The position numbers were made by a program, and so were the translations under genes. A DNA stretch of 64,000 nt from Flagellimonas amoyensis (lineage in GTDB: Bacteria > Bacteroidota > Bacteroidia > Flavobacteriales > Flavobacteriaceae): NCBI RefSeq assembly GCF_003058265.1, contig NZ_QBUK01000007.1, positions 186,001-250,000 on the forward strand. The letters are read 5' to 3'. A model generated the notes under the pieces. The model worked only from the letters and a program-made list of their open reading frames with translations. It was not told the origin of the DNA and searched no databases. Position 1 is the stretch's first letter; each line of letters opens with the position of its first letter. Shown here piece by piece: positions 1 through 7,643 of the stretch.

Positions 1-227
1 TCCTGGATGATACCACCTATTTTAAAGGACAGTACGGCCTCTGTTTCCGAAAAGAGCAACCCCGATGCATATACGGGTTGCACCATTTCTTTGTGCTCTA
101 CACTATAAAGGTTTACGGCCACTTCATGGTTTCCCTGGGAAGCGCCATTGTTGTTGCCACAGCTTAGCAGCAATGTTGCAAGTGCAAGACTTACAAGGTT
201 TCCGGTTATTTTCAATCTATTTTTCAT
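1..227 (-). CDS. RND efflux periplasmic adaptor lipoprotein (membrane fusion protein), 3' end outside window
   Basis: Only the first 75 codons lie in the window; the gene runs off its left edge. The start is the ATG at 225-227 on the minus strand (MKNRLKITGN). A lipoprotein signal peptide ends in the lipobox LLSC with Cys at residue 23. It is followed by a Val/Tyr-rich strand and the segment SGLLFSETEAVLSFKIGG (residues 55-72), typical of the first beta-hairpin of HlyD/AcrA-type adaptors, which link an inner-membrane RND pump to an outer-membrane TolC channel. It lies 15 bases after the TolC-family gene stop in the same direction, so tetR, tolC and this adaptor probably form one operon, with the pump gene expected further left. 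The family call rests on the N-terminus and context only. Confidence 0.75.
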   Translation of the reverse strand, partial: MKNRLKITGNLVSLALATLLLSCGNNNGASQGNHEVAVNLYSVEHKEMVQPVYASGLLFSETEAVLSFKIGGIIQ

Positions 228-242
228 TTGTTTTTTTTATGT

Positions 243-1580
243 TTATTCAAAGTTAAATGTGGCATTGGCCCTTTCCAGTTCCGCAAAGGCAATCCAGGAA
301 TCATACAGGGCTATGTTCGTGTTGAGCCGGGTATTTATCCATTGGTTCTGGGCATCCAGGAGCTCGATATATATGGCCCGTCCCTCCTTGTAGAGTTTGG
401 TAATGTCGTCCTGGTATTTTTTCGCCGATGTTTCCCGGTCTTTGTGGGATTTGAATTGTTCCAGGGCCGATATGAGATTGTTATGGGTTACCTCAAACTG
501 CTGCAACAATTGTTGCCTTACATTATCGGTCTGGGAATTGATTTTCTTTTGTTCCTCTTTCACTTGTTTTAGCCTGTTCTTGTTTCTGTTCCCCGAAAAG
601 ATGTTCCATTGCAGGGCAACGCCCATAAAATAGTATCGGGAATCCTTATTGACCTTAAAATCGAAATCCTGAAAACCGAAATCGGCAAAGCCGTTTAACG
701 ATGGGTACCAATGGGATTGTGTGAGTTTCGCTACATTTTCGGTTATATCCTTCAGCTCATCCAATTGTGAAAGCTCTTCCCTATTCCCTGTGTTCTCTTC
801 TACCAAGGCATTGGGCAGGTTTTCATCTGACTGATCGACCTCTATCTCGGTGTCGAGCTCTTGGTTGAGCAGAAAATTAAAATAGACCTTGGCATTATTG
901 CTTGTTTGTTTTGCCGTTTCCAGGTCCGCTTCGATACGAATGACCTCATTGTCGCTCCTCAGGACCGCTGTACGGTTGATCATGTCATTTTTGAACAAGG
1001 ATCTGTTCACCCTCTGGTTTTCCCTGACCAATGCCAAAGCGTCTTCATAGATCTTGATTCCCTCCAGTGATTGCAAATACCTGTAATAGGCAATCTTAAT
1101 GTCTTTGACCAATTCCCTTTGATAGATTTCCAGTTCTATCTTTTGTAGGGTGGTCTGTTGGGCCTTGATCCTTTTGTTGTAGATGATCTCAAAGTTCAAC
1201 AGGGGCATGGTGGTATGGATCTTGGCATCATAAAAATTGTCCGGATTGATCAGAACGGACTGGTTTTCCAACACGGGAAATGCATCCGAACCGGTAAGCT
1301 GGTTCAGGGTACTGTACACAGGGTTCATCAGATCGCCAATCGGAATGTCTATTGTTCTTCCGCCATCTGCCTTAGTATAATTGGCGTTCAATGAGACCGT
1401 GGGATAGAAGAGGGATCTTGCCTCGCTAAGGGCATACATGCTCTTATTGATGTCAAAATTATGCTGTCTGATGACCTCGTTATTCTCAAGCCCTGCCTGT
1501 ATGTAATGGTCGAGTTTGGTTTGGGCATTGCCTAAAAGGCCTCCTCCGTAGATCAGGAGTATTATCAATATCTTTTTCAT
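243..1580 (-). CDS. TolC-family outer membrane efflux protein
   Basis: An outer membrane channel of the TolC/OEP family, expected to form the exit duct of an RND tripartite pump with the adaptor encoded next to it. The protein of about 445 residues has an N-terminal Sec signal (MKKILIILLIYGGG, cleaved near NAQ) and long Gln/Glu/Asn-rich helical stretches in two halves, as in the duplicated TolC fold. The second half has the family-like segment SHWYPSLNGFADFGFQDF. Two start codons are possible, at 1589 and at 1580. I chose 1580 because it gives a normal MKK signal peptide. A palindromic operator lies only 20 bases upstream, between this gene and the upstream tetR. It overlaps nothing and is spaced 43-52 bases from the tetR stop. 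Confidence 0.88.
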   Translation of the reverse strand: MKKILIILLIYGGGLLGNAQTKLDHYIQAGLENNEVIRQHNFDINKSMYALSEARSLFYPTVSLNANYTKADGGRTIDIPIGDLMNPVYSTLNQLTGSDAFPVLENQSVLINPDNFYDAKIHTTMPLLNFEIIYNKRIKAQQTTLQKIELEIYQRELVKDIKIAYYRYLQSLEGIKIYEDALALVRENQRVNRSLFKNDMINRTAVLRSDNEVIRIEADLETAKQTSNNAKVYFNFLLNQELDTEIEVDQSDENLPNALVEENTGNREELSQLDELKDITENVAKLTQSHWYPSLNGFADFGFQDFDFKVNKDSRYYFMGVALQWNIFSGNRNKNRLKQVKEEQKKINSQTDNVRQQLLQQFEVTHNNLISALEQFKSHKDRETSAKKYQDDITKLYKEGRAIYIELLDAQNQWINTRLNTNIALYDSWIAFAELERANATFNFE

Positions 1581-1600
1581 TTTATACATTGTTTATTATT

Positions 1601-1613
1601 TGAACGTTGTTCA
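1601..1613. promoter_or_regulatory. TetR-type palindromic operator in front of tolC
   Basis: The sequence TGAAC-GTT-GTTCA is a perfect 5-bp inverted repeat with a 3-bp spacer. The same palindrome occurs at 2286-2298 before tetR1, and with spacer ATT at 3058-3070 before tetR2. Position between the tetR1 stop and the tolC start suggests that expression of the efflux genes is controlled locally as well as from the tetR1 promoter. The binding protein is inferred. Confidence 0.7.
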
Positions 1614-1632
1614 TTTTTTAAGTCAAAAAAAA

Positions 1633-2250
1633 TTAGAGTTTTCCTATCATTTTTACGTATTCTTTATAGCCGTCGAACAGGATGCTTTCCGGTTTTGAGA
1701 ATTTCACTCCTTTGGTCCGTTGCCGAATCTCCAAGCTGCACATTCCATGTACCATGCTCCATATCATAAAGGACAGGGGTTCCGCCAAATGCCCCTTGAA
1801 ATGCCCCTTTTCCATACACTGTTCCACGGTGGTCTTCACCGAACCGAAGGTCTCCACCCCCTCGTTCCAACCTCCTTCTTCCGAACTTTCCAAAAATTCC
1901 ATAGGGGCCTTCAGATTGAACATCAAATCGTACATCTCCTGGTTTTCCATGGCAAACTTAATATAGACCCGGCCCATTTCCTTCAGACGTTCCATGGGAT
2001 CTAAAATGGCGAACAACCCCTTGAAATACCCCCCAAGTTCATGGAACCCTATGGAGTGTAGATCGTGTAAAATGGCGTTCTTGTCTTTAAAGTACACATA
2101 GACGGTCCCTACACTATAGTCAATCTCGTCCGCTATATTGCGGATGGTGGTCTGATCAATACCCTTTTCTATAAATAGTTTTTTGGCCCCTTTTAGGATC
2201 AGACTTTTCAATGCTTCTTTTTCTCTTGCCTTTCTTTCTGCCGTACTCAT
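1633..2250 (-). CDS. TetR/AcrR-family transcriptional regulator (local efflux repressor)
   Basis: A one-domain DNA-binding repressor of 205 residues. The N-terminal helix-turn-helix is clear: AKKLFIEKGIDQTTIRNIAD (residues about 22-41) followed by the recognition segment YSVGTVYVYFKDK. The rest is a helical ligand-binding/dimerisation domain with no recognisable ligand signature. It is the first gene of the tetR-tolC-adaptor operon and has a TGAAC-N3-GTTCA palindrome in its own promoter and another before tolC. Autoregulation with derepression of the pump by an effector is the usual logic for this arrangement, but it is inferred here. Confidence 0.9.
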   Translation of the reverse strand: MSTAERKAREKEALKSLILKGAKKLFIEKGIDQTTIRNIADEIDYSVGTVYVYFKDKNAILHDLHSIGFHELGGYFKGLFAILDPMERLKEMGRVYIKFAMENQEMYDLMFNLKAPMEFLESSEEGGWNEGVETFGSVKTTVEQCMEKGHFKGHLAEPLSFMIWSMVHGMCSLEIRQRTKGVKFSKPESILFDGYKEYVKMIGKL

Positions 2251-2267
2251 AACTATAATTTCTTTTG

Positions 2268-2298
2268 CAAATATAGAATTATTTTTGAACGTTGTTCA
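2268..2298 (-). promoter_or_regulatory. tetR1 promoter with overlapping operator
   Basis: On the minus strand a Bacteroidota -7 box TATATTTG (2275 down to 2268) lies 10 bases downstream of the palindrome TGAACAACGTTCA (2298 to 2286). The palindrome therefore covers the expected -33 region, so a bound repressor would block sigma factor binding. The spacing of 10 bases is exactly the same as in the tetR2 promoter. Confidence 0.7.
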
Positions 2299-2398
2299 TT
2301 TTTTGAATAATTTTTTTTTGAGTTTATCATCTTATATAGATCAAGGGCTTAAATTACATCCCTTCGCTTCATATGCTCTTATTGGTTCCTAATACCGT

Positions 2399-2947
2399 TC
2401 ATTGTTTGACAAGCCCGTTGATGAAAAGTTCTTTCACCAGTCCCGGAGGGTGTTTTAAAACATAGGCCAGCCAGATGACCTCAAACCACCATTGGGCGAC
2501 CATATTGGGATTAAGGGTTTTGTTGTAAAAGCCCAAGGAAATTCCCTTTTTTATATTTTCCTCCATCACCTCCTTTATGATCTCTCCCTTAACGTTTACG
2601 AAATCTTCAAAAATTTCGGGATAATGTGTTTTGATGTCATTGAAAAAGGAAATGGAATAATGATGGAAGAACTGGTTGAGGATATCGAAAATTTGGGATG
2701 CTTCCTCTTTGATGTTCATATTGTTTCCAACAGTGCCCTGTAATTTGCTTAGGGTCGATGTCAGCAATTTATCGCTTAGGTGTCTGGTAAGGCCTTCCTT
2801 GCTCTGGAAATATTTATAAAAGGTTTTCTTGGAAATGGACAGTTGTCCACATATATCATCCACCTTGACAGTGTTCACGCCAGATTCTGCGAACAGCTTG
2901 ATAGCGGTTTCCATAATGTTACCTTCTGTGTTGGAAACTCTATGCAT
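2399..2947 (-). CDS. TetR/AcrR-family transcriptional regulator (second, 182 aa)
   Basis: A second TetR-family regulator, transcribed in the same direction as the efflux operon. The HTH is AIKLFAESGVNTVKVDDICG (residues about 16-35) followed by LSISKKTFYKYFQSKEGL. The recognition helix (SKKTFYKY) differs from that of the neighbouring TetR (SVGTVYVY), so the two are not recent duplicates, yet their promoters carry nearly the same palindrome. The C-terminal domain is helical and ends in LFINGLVKQ. The start at 2947 is the first ATG; no better one is seen. It stops about 100 bases before the tetR1 promoter and has its own promoter, so it is probably a separate unit. Confidence 0.85.
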   Translation of the reverse strand: MHRVSNTEGNIMETAIKLFAESGVNTVKVDDICGQLSISKKTFYKYFQSKEGLTRHLSDKLLTSTLSKLQGTVGNNMNIKEEASQIFDILNQFFHHYSISFFNDIKTHYPEIFEDFVNVKGEIIKEVMEENIKKGISLGFYNKTLNPNMVAQWWFEVIWLAYVLKHPPGLVKELFINGLVKQ

Positions 2948-3039
2948 CGAGGAACAAAGCTTGGATTTAAAATTTTGAGACTTTAGTTGTTACCTTTCCA
3001 GGGGTTTTATCCTTCCCCCGACCGGGCACATTGCTTTCA

Positions 3040-3071
3040 CAAAGATATTAAATATTTTGAACATTGTTCAA
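3040..3071 (-). promoter_or_regulatory. tetR2 promoter with overlapping operator
   Basis: On the minus strand the -7 box TATCTTTG (3047 to 3040) is preceded, 10 bases away, by the palindrome TTGAAC-AAT-GTTCAA (3071 to 3057), a perfect 6-bp inverted repeat. The layout matches the tetR1 promoter base for base in spacing. The flank at 3058-3088 is also 28/31 identical to the segment that runs from the operator to the start codon of tolC. Confidence 0.68.
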
Positions 3072-3640
3072 ATAATAAACAACGTATATCAAATAGCCAT
3101 GTTCTTATATGAAACAAAATCACGGCCATAGTCTGTGACCAACATTATCTTTCTTAAGGCTTTTGGGTTTTCTTTACCAATAACTGTTCATGGATTATAC
3201 ATCCACATGGAATGATAAAAGTTAGCATTCCGGTGATTTTAAAATTGCCAACTTTTGTGGTCCATTAATGGTATCTCCCTTCATTAATAGCATAATATCC
3301 ATCTAAGGCACTCCCAATTGCAAAAGCATTAAACTTTAACTGACACCATTGGTTGCCTTGACTTAAACTAATTCGAATCTGTCATGGAAAATTTAGTTTC
3401 ATTCTTGTAGAGTTTGGGGAATTGGAAAAATGGAAACAAATATTGGCTGCATAAAATAGTGCGTTTGACAACCCCGTGAATAGCTCATTCTGGCTAAATT
3501 TACAATCGGAATTCATTGCAATTTCCTATCTTAGGTATACGGCGTAAGATGAGCCAGGATTTTGCAAAACGAACCATACCCCAAACTTTATGCACAATCC
3601 CAAAATGTTAAAATTTAAACCGTAAAGCCCTTAATTGAAT
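3072..3640. other. Intergenic region without a recognisable gene
   Basis: About 570 bases of AT-rich DNA between the tetR2 operator and the deacetylase gene. I see no protein-like reading frame, tRNA or clear hairpin. Its left edge (3072-3088) looks like a decayed copy of the tolC 5' region: the codons that are ATG TAT AAA ATG in tolC read ACG TAT ATC AAA TAG here. It may hold the deacetylase promoter, but no clean TAnnTTTG box was identified. Confidence 0.5.
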
Positions 3641-4510
3641 ATGAACTTAGCACAAAAGTTGGGATTTCCCGAAAACTCCAAATTATTGATAATACATGCA
3701 GACGATGCCGGACTTTCCCATTCTGAAAATATGGCCACAATTCAATCGTTGGAGAAAGGAATTGTAAATTCATATAGCATCATGGTACCCTGTCCTTGGT
3801 TTTACGAAATCGCGGAATTTGCAAAAAAGAATCCCAAATTCGATTACGGAATACACTTAACACTGACCTGCGAATGGGATAATTACAAATTCGGCCCTGT
3901 ACTGCCTATTTCGGAAGTCCCAAGTTTGGTAGATGACCGTGGACATTTCTATAAAAAAAGAGAAGAACTTAGGAAAAATGCAAGTGCCGAGGATGTTGAA
4001 AAGGAACTTCAGGCCCAGATCGAAAAAGCAATAAAATCCGGTTTGAAACCAACCCATATCGATTCGCATATGTACAGTGTTGGAGTTAAACCCGAATTTT
4101 TTAAAATTTACAAGGATTTAGGCAAAAAATATAATCTTCCCGTTTTAATAAATGAACAATTGATGAAATGGGTGGGACTAAACCCTGACCAAAACATTGA
4201 AGATGGGGATTTTATAGTCGACAGAACCTATGTCGGCGAATTTAAGGATTTCGAGACCGGTGAACTGGCCAATTTCTATAGTCGGGTTTTAGAGAACTTG
4301 AAGTACGGGCTCAACCTTATTCTAATTCACCCTGCGTTCGACGATAACGAGATGAAAGGCGTTACGGTAAATCATCCAAATTTCGGTTCCGAATGGAGAC
4401 AAATCGATTTTGACTTTTTTATCAACCAGGAAAACAAATTGAAACTTAGGGAAAATAATATTGAACTGGTAACTTGGAATGACGTGGGAAACGTGAAAAG
4501 AACTTTGTAG
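3641..4510 (+). CDS. ChbG/YdjC-family carbohydrate deacetylase
   Basis: A predicted metal-dependent deacetylase of the YdjC/ChbG/HpnK family, which removes N-acetyl groups from amino-sugar oligosaccharides. Visible motifs are [16 protein letters not shown] near residues 16-31 (Asp pair for metal and catalysis), [11 protein letters not shown] (metal-binding His) and [12 protein letters not shown] (second His pair). Length, 289 residues, is normal. I start at the ATG at 3641; an in-frame TTG two codons earlier is less likely. There is no signal peptide, so it should act in the cytoplasm. It stands alone, with an efflux/regulator cluster on its left and a pseudogene zone on its right, and its substrate cannot be read from context. 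Confidence 0.85.
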   Translation: MNLAQKLGFPENSKLLIIHADDAGLSHSENMATIQSLEKGIVNSYSIMVPCPWFYEIAEFAKKNPKFDYGIHLTLTCEWDNYKFGPVLPISEVPSLVDDRGHFYKKREELRKNASAEDVEKELQAQIEKAIKSGLKPTHIDSHMYSVGVKPEFFKIYKDLGKKYNLPVLINEQLMKWVGLNPDQNIEDGDFIVDRTYVGEFKDFETGELANFYSRVLENLKYGLNLILIHPAFDDNEMKGVTVNHPNFGSEWRQIDFDFFINQENKLKLRENNIELVTWNDVGNVKRTL

Positions 4511-4697
4511 GACAATAGTAACCGTTGTACAAGCCCTTGATCAGTTTCAAAGTTGGAGGATTTCAAACCTCTATAAGAGCTTATTCGTTTTTATACGGGT
4601 TTGTAACCTGATTGTCCGAGGGTTCATCACATCGCTTGACAGTTCGCAAATCCGATCATCACTTTAAATTGATGGACGGTTGCCTCTGATAAAAATA

Positions 4698-5741
4698 TTA
4701 AAAAATGTTCAATCGGGATTCCAATGTATTGAAGTACCTTTCTTTCATATCATCCGAAAGAAAGGAGATTTCTATCAATTCCTTCCATTTAGTCGTACCT
4801 TTTTGCATCTGTTCCAGAATCAATTCGATTGTCTTGTTGTTCAATTTTAATCGTTCCTTCGCATAATAGTCCATAAAATCGGAGGCTTTCAAATTCCTTT
4901 TTTTCCCTTTTAGGGTCAAGGCAATTTCTTTATCGGGATCCTCTATCATAATAGAAGAGTTCAACAGGTCATATGCCGGGGTTAAGGTTGTCTTGGCGCC
5001 TTTTGTGATCAGGGGAAAAATTTTTTAAGTGCATATCCTCATTTCCGGTCACATGATAGAAAATGACCCGTTTGAAAAAATCTGCTTTCTCAATGGCTGG
5101 GAATGAACAGAATTCTTCGATTACCGGCACCATTTTTTCCATGGTAAAGCGGTATTTGGTATCCCTCGTGTTTCCTGTCAATTGAGCAAAATCTTCAGTA
5201 GTATATTTTTTTCCCTTACCATAGCGGTCAAATCGCCTTATAAATTAGGACAGACTGCCATCTTTGGCATAAACCATCCCATGCAAAGGCATGTCCAGAC
5301 CAAATTCCTTTGCCATACGCATGGTCAAATCTTCATTTTCTGGCAATTGCGGAAATAAATCGATTTGCGGTTTTATGATGTAGGTGCCAAACTGATTCAC
5401 AATTTTAAATTCCCGCCCAACCACTGAAATTGTTGCACTCAATTTGGGCTGTACCCCTTGAATGGATAACTTCTTTGCCCTATTTACGGCTTCCCTTCTC
5501 AATTCAGCAGCCATAAAGGGAAGATCGTTAAGATGTGTTAACTTGGGTGCAATCATTTTAAGCCCCCTTTCGCTATATTTTTCTGTACCGCATAATTCGT
5601 ATGTGATGGGACATCTATCATCATCCATTGATTTAACCGTTACCGCACCGACCAGATCCGTTCCCGTTGCCATTAATTGTGAGAAATAGTCCTCTTGGTC
5701 GATTTTGAGCAATCCTTCCAACATTACACCTTCAGGCAACA
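4698..5741 (-). pseudogene. hipA: Degenerate hipA (HipA-like Ser/Thr kinase toxin)
   Basis: Three fragments reconstruct one HipA-like protein. The first (5741 to 5245) starts at LLPEG, inside the family N-terminal subdomain, and includes the phosphate-loop-like SIQGVQPKLSA and YIIKPQ. It ends at a TAA (5247-5245) where a Tyr or similar residue is expected (DGSLS-stop-FIRRFDRYG). The same frame continues through the kinase motif GNEDMHLKNFS. A one-base shift in the run of four C residues (5012-5015) then moves the frame, after which LITKGAKTTLTPAYDLLN and the C-terminus (to 4698) follow. The N-terminal part before LLPEG is missing and is replaced by a ParB-like sequence. With one nonsense codon, one frameshift and a 5' deletion, no active kinase is expected. 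No hipB antitoxin gene is seen. Confidence 0.85.
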
Positions 5742-6275
5742 GGCCTTAAATCCTTCGATCAAACCGGCCAATTTGATGCGCTGCCGGATAAAGTTCTCCG
5801 AACGGCCCAGACGCTTGGTAATCTCGACGGGTTCGTAACGGTCCAACAGAAACTGGATGGCCTCGGCTTTCTCCGTGGTCTCCCCATCCTTTCGCTGTAG
5901 GTTTTCAATGATCTGGACTTCAAGAACATCCGTATCCACATAGTCCCTGACCATAGCCGGGATAGTGGTCAATCCTGCCAATTTACTGGCTCGAAACCGC
6001 CGTTCCTCCATGACGATAACAAACCCTTCATTGGACTTACGGACCGTGATCGGCTGTAATACCCCATGCTCGGCAATGCTCTGCGCCAAATGATTCAGAC
6101 TTTGCTCATCAAAGGTTTTTCGGGGTTGTGTCGGATCCGGTGAAACCGTACCGATTTCCAACATTTGGATTTGTGGAATGCTTTTTACACTTCCTACTGT
6201 TTTGGATTGTTTTGGTTTCGAAGATTGCTTTGAACTTCTTTTACGTGTTGCCCTTTGTTTTGTTTGTGCTTCCAT
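5724..6275 (-). pseudogene. Truncated ParB/Spo0J-like protein
   Basis: The N-terminus is Lys/Ser/Gln-rich, followed by a ParB-like nuclease/CTPase domain: VSPDPTQPRKTFDE (residues about 48-61), HGVLQPITVRK, EERRFRASKLAGL and IIENLQRKD, then the start of a KorB-type HTH (TKRLGRSENFIRQRIKLAGL). The protein stops at residue 183, in the middle of that HTH, whereas ParB homologues run on for a hundred or more residues. The last few residues (ACCLKV) come from the hipA sequence read in another frame. The conserved Gly of the GERR motif is Glu here. Homologues of this type sit on plasmids and integrative elements, so this is probably the remnant of a mobile element joined to hipA by a deletion. Confidence 0.75.
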
Positions 6276-6658
6276 GATTCTTGGATTTTGGTTAAAAAAT
6301 ATTTGAGGTTAACCAAACGGAAAACAAAATTTTGGAGCGGCGAGGAAACGGAATAAATAGTGACATTAGGAACGGTCTTATGCCGTCCCTTGCCCGACAA
6401 ATAGTTTGCGAGTTTATCTTTCGAAAACTATTGGAATAAATACCCAATCCACAACATTGGTTAACTTTTCGAGTTACCAAAAAAAACGCCTTTATACATT
6501 TGCCATTTGTGCAGCTACCGACCATTGGAAAATACGGGACAAGGGTGAAATTCAGGGGATATTATCAATAAAGTACCCGGCTTATCCTTTGACCATATCG
6601 AAACCCCTTTGAAGAATTGTAATTTTCGCATGATAATATGTCAAAAAAAGATTGGCTT
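6276..6658. other. Intergenic region between parB remnant and fructokinase
   Basis: About 380 bases with no gene I can support. Short open frames exist on both strands but lack protein-like composition. It would hold the promoter of the parB-like remnant and the 3' end of the PUL transcript; no clear terminator hairpin was found after the fructokinase stop. Confidence 0.45.
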
Positions 6659-7546
6659 TTAAGAATTCATAAAGCTTGATATCTTTTTGTGGGTAATGAT
6701 TGGGTTAGCACCCTCGCTCCTTGCGACCATGGCACCCACAGCGCATCCAAAATCAATAGCTTTTTGCGGCCCTTCACCCGATAACAGTTTATACAGCACC
6801 GAGGCAAGGAACGAATCCCCTGACCCGACGGTATCGACCACTTTGACACGATAGCCACTATTGTAATAGAATTCTCCCCTATGGTAGATTATCGCTCCAT
6901 ATGCACCCTTTGTCACACAAATGGTTTCTGTATTCGTCAGTTGGGAGAGTCTGGCTATGGTACGTTCCATGGAATTAAACTTTATATCCAGATACCCTGC
7001 GACTTCAAATAACTCATCATCGTTGAACTTGATAAAATTTGATTTTATCAAGAGGTCCACTATAATATCCTTGGTATAATGCGGAACCCTCAAATTAACA
7101 TCAAACACTTTGTATTCCGCTACGGTCATCAAAGCCTTTAGGGTTGATCGTGATTGTCCGTCCCTACAGGCCAAACTACCAAAAATGAAGATGTCGGATT
7201 TCTTGACCTGGTCCAAACCATTTTTTGACAATGGGACCTTATCCCATGCCACTGGGTATGCAATATCATAAGAAGCAATTCCCTTATCGTTCAAGACCAC
7301 ATTTACCTCGCCTGTCCGGAATTCATCGTTGATTCCAATACAACTGGTGTCCACTCCAATACCATTTAGGTATCCCAAAAGTTTTTTACCATTACCATCA
7401 TTTCCAATAGCACTGATTATGCCTACTTCAACCCCATAGGATTGTAATCTGGAGGCCACATTTAAAGGGGCTCCCCCAATCCTGGAGTAGGTAGGGAAAT
7501 TATCAAACAAAATCTCACCAAAGCAAATTGCTTTCAATACACTCAT
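6659..7546 (-). CDS. Fructokinase (PfkB/ribokinase family)
   Basis: A sugar kinase that would phosphorylate fructose released by the upstream fructanases (ATP + fructose to fructose 6-phosphate). The N-terminus SVLKAICFGEILFDNFP followed by RIGGAPLNVASRL (residues about 22-34) is the PfkB sugar-binding signature. Near the C-terminus DTVGSGDSFLASVL carries the family anion hole and catalytic Asp (GxGDxF motif). I start at the ATG at 7546, since the longer frame adds a 13-residue extension rich in Cys/His/Leu before the conserved start. It is the last gene of the PUL, 97 bases after the GH172 gene, with a small imperfect hairpin (7564-7584) in the gap. In the Bacteroides levan locus a fructokinase occupies the same functional slot. 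Confidence 0.9.
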   Translation of the reverse strand: MSVLKAICFGEILFDNFPTYSRIGGAPLNVASRLQSYGVEVGIISAIGNDGNGKKLLGYLNGIGVDTSCIGINDEFRTGEVNVVLNDKGIASYDIAYPVAWDKVPLSKNGLDQVKKSDIFIFGSLACRDGQSRSTLKALMTVAEYKVFDVNLRVPHYTKDIIVDLLIKSNFIKFNDDELFEVAGYLDIKFNSMERTIARLSQLTNTETICVTKGAYGAIIYHRGEFYYNSGYRVKVVDTVGSGDSFLASVLYKLLSGEGPQKAIDFGCAVGAMVARSEGANPIITHKKISSFMNS

Positions 7547-7643
7547 AACTAATAAAATTAAAGAGTGAGGGCATGACGCCCCCACCTTAAAAACTAACTC
7601 AACTCAATTCTTTTATCCTATCGCCCCATCTTTGGATAGAGAT

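Noticed and set aside
3072..3640. Possible small RNA in the long gap before the deacetylase
   Set aside because: No GC-rich hairpin, terminator or promoter pair was found; only AT-rich sequence.
6406..6612. Open frame of 68 codons on the plus strand in the gap before the fructokinase
   Set aside because: No recognisable motif, no promoter or ribosome-binding context, and composition unlike a real protein; treated as noise.
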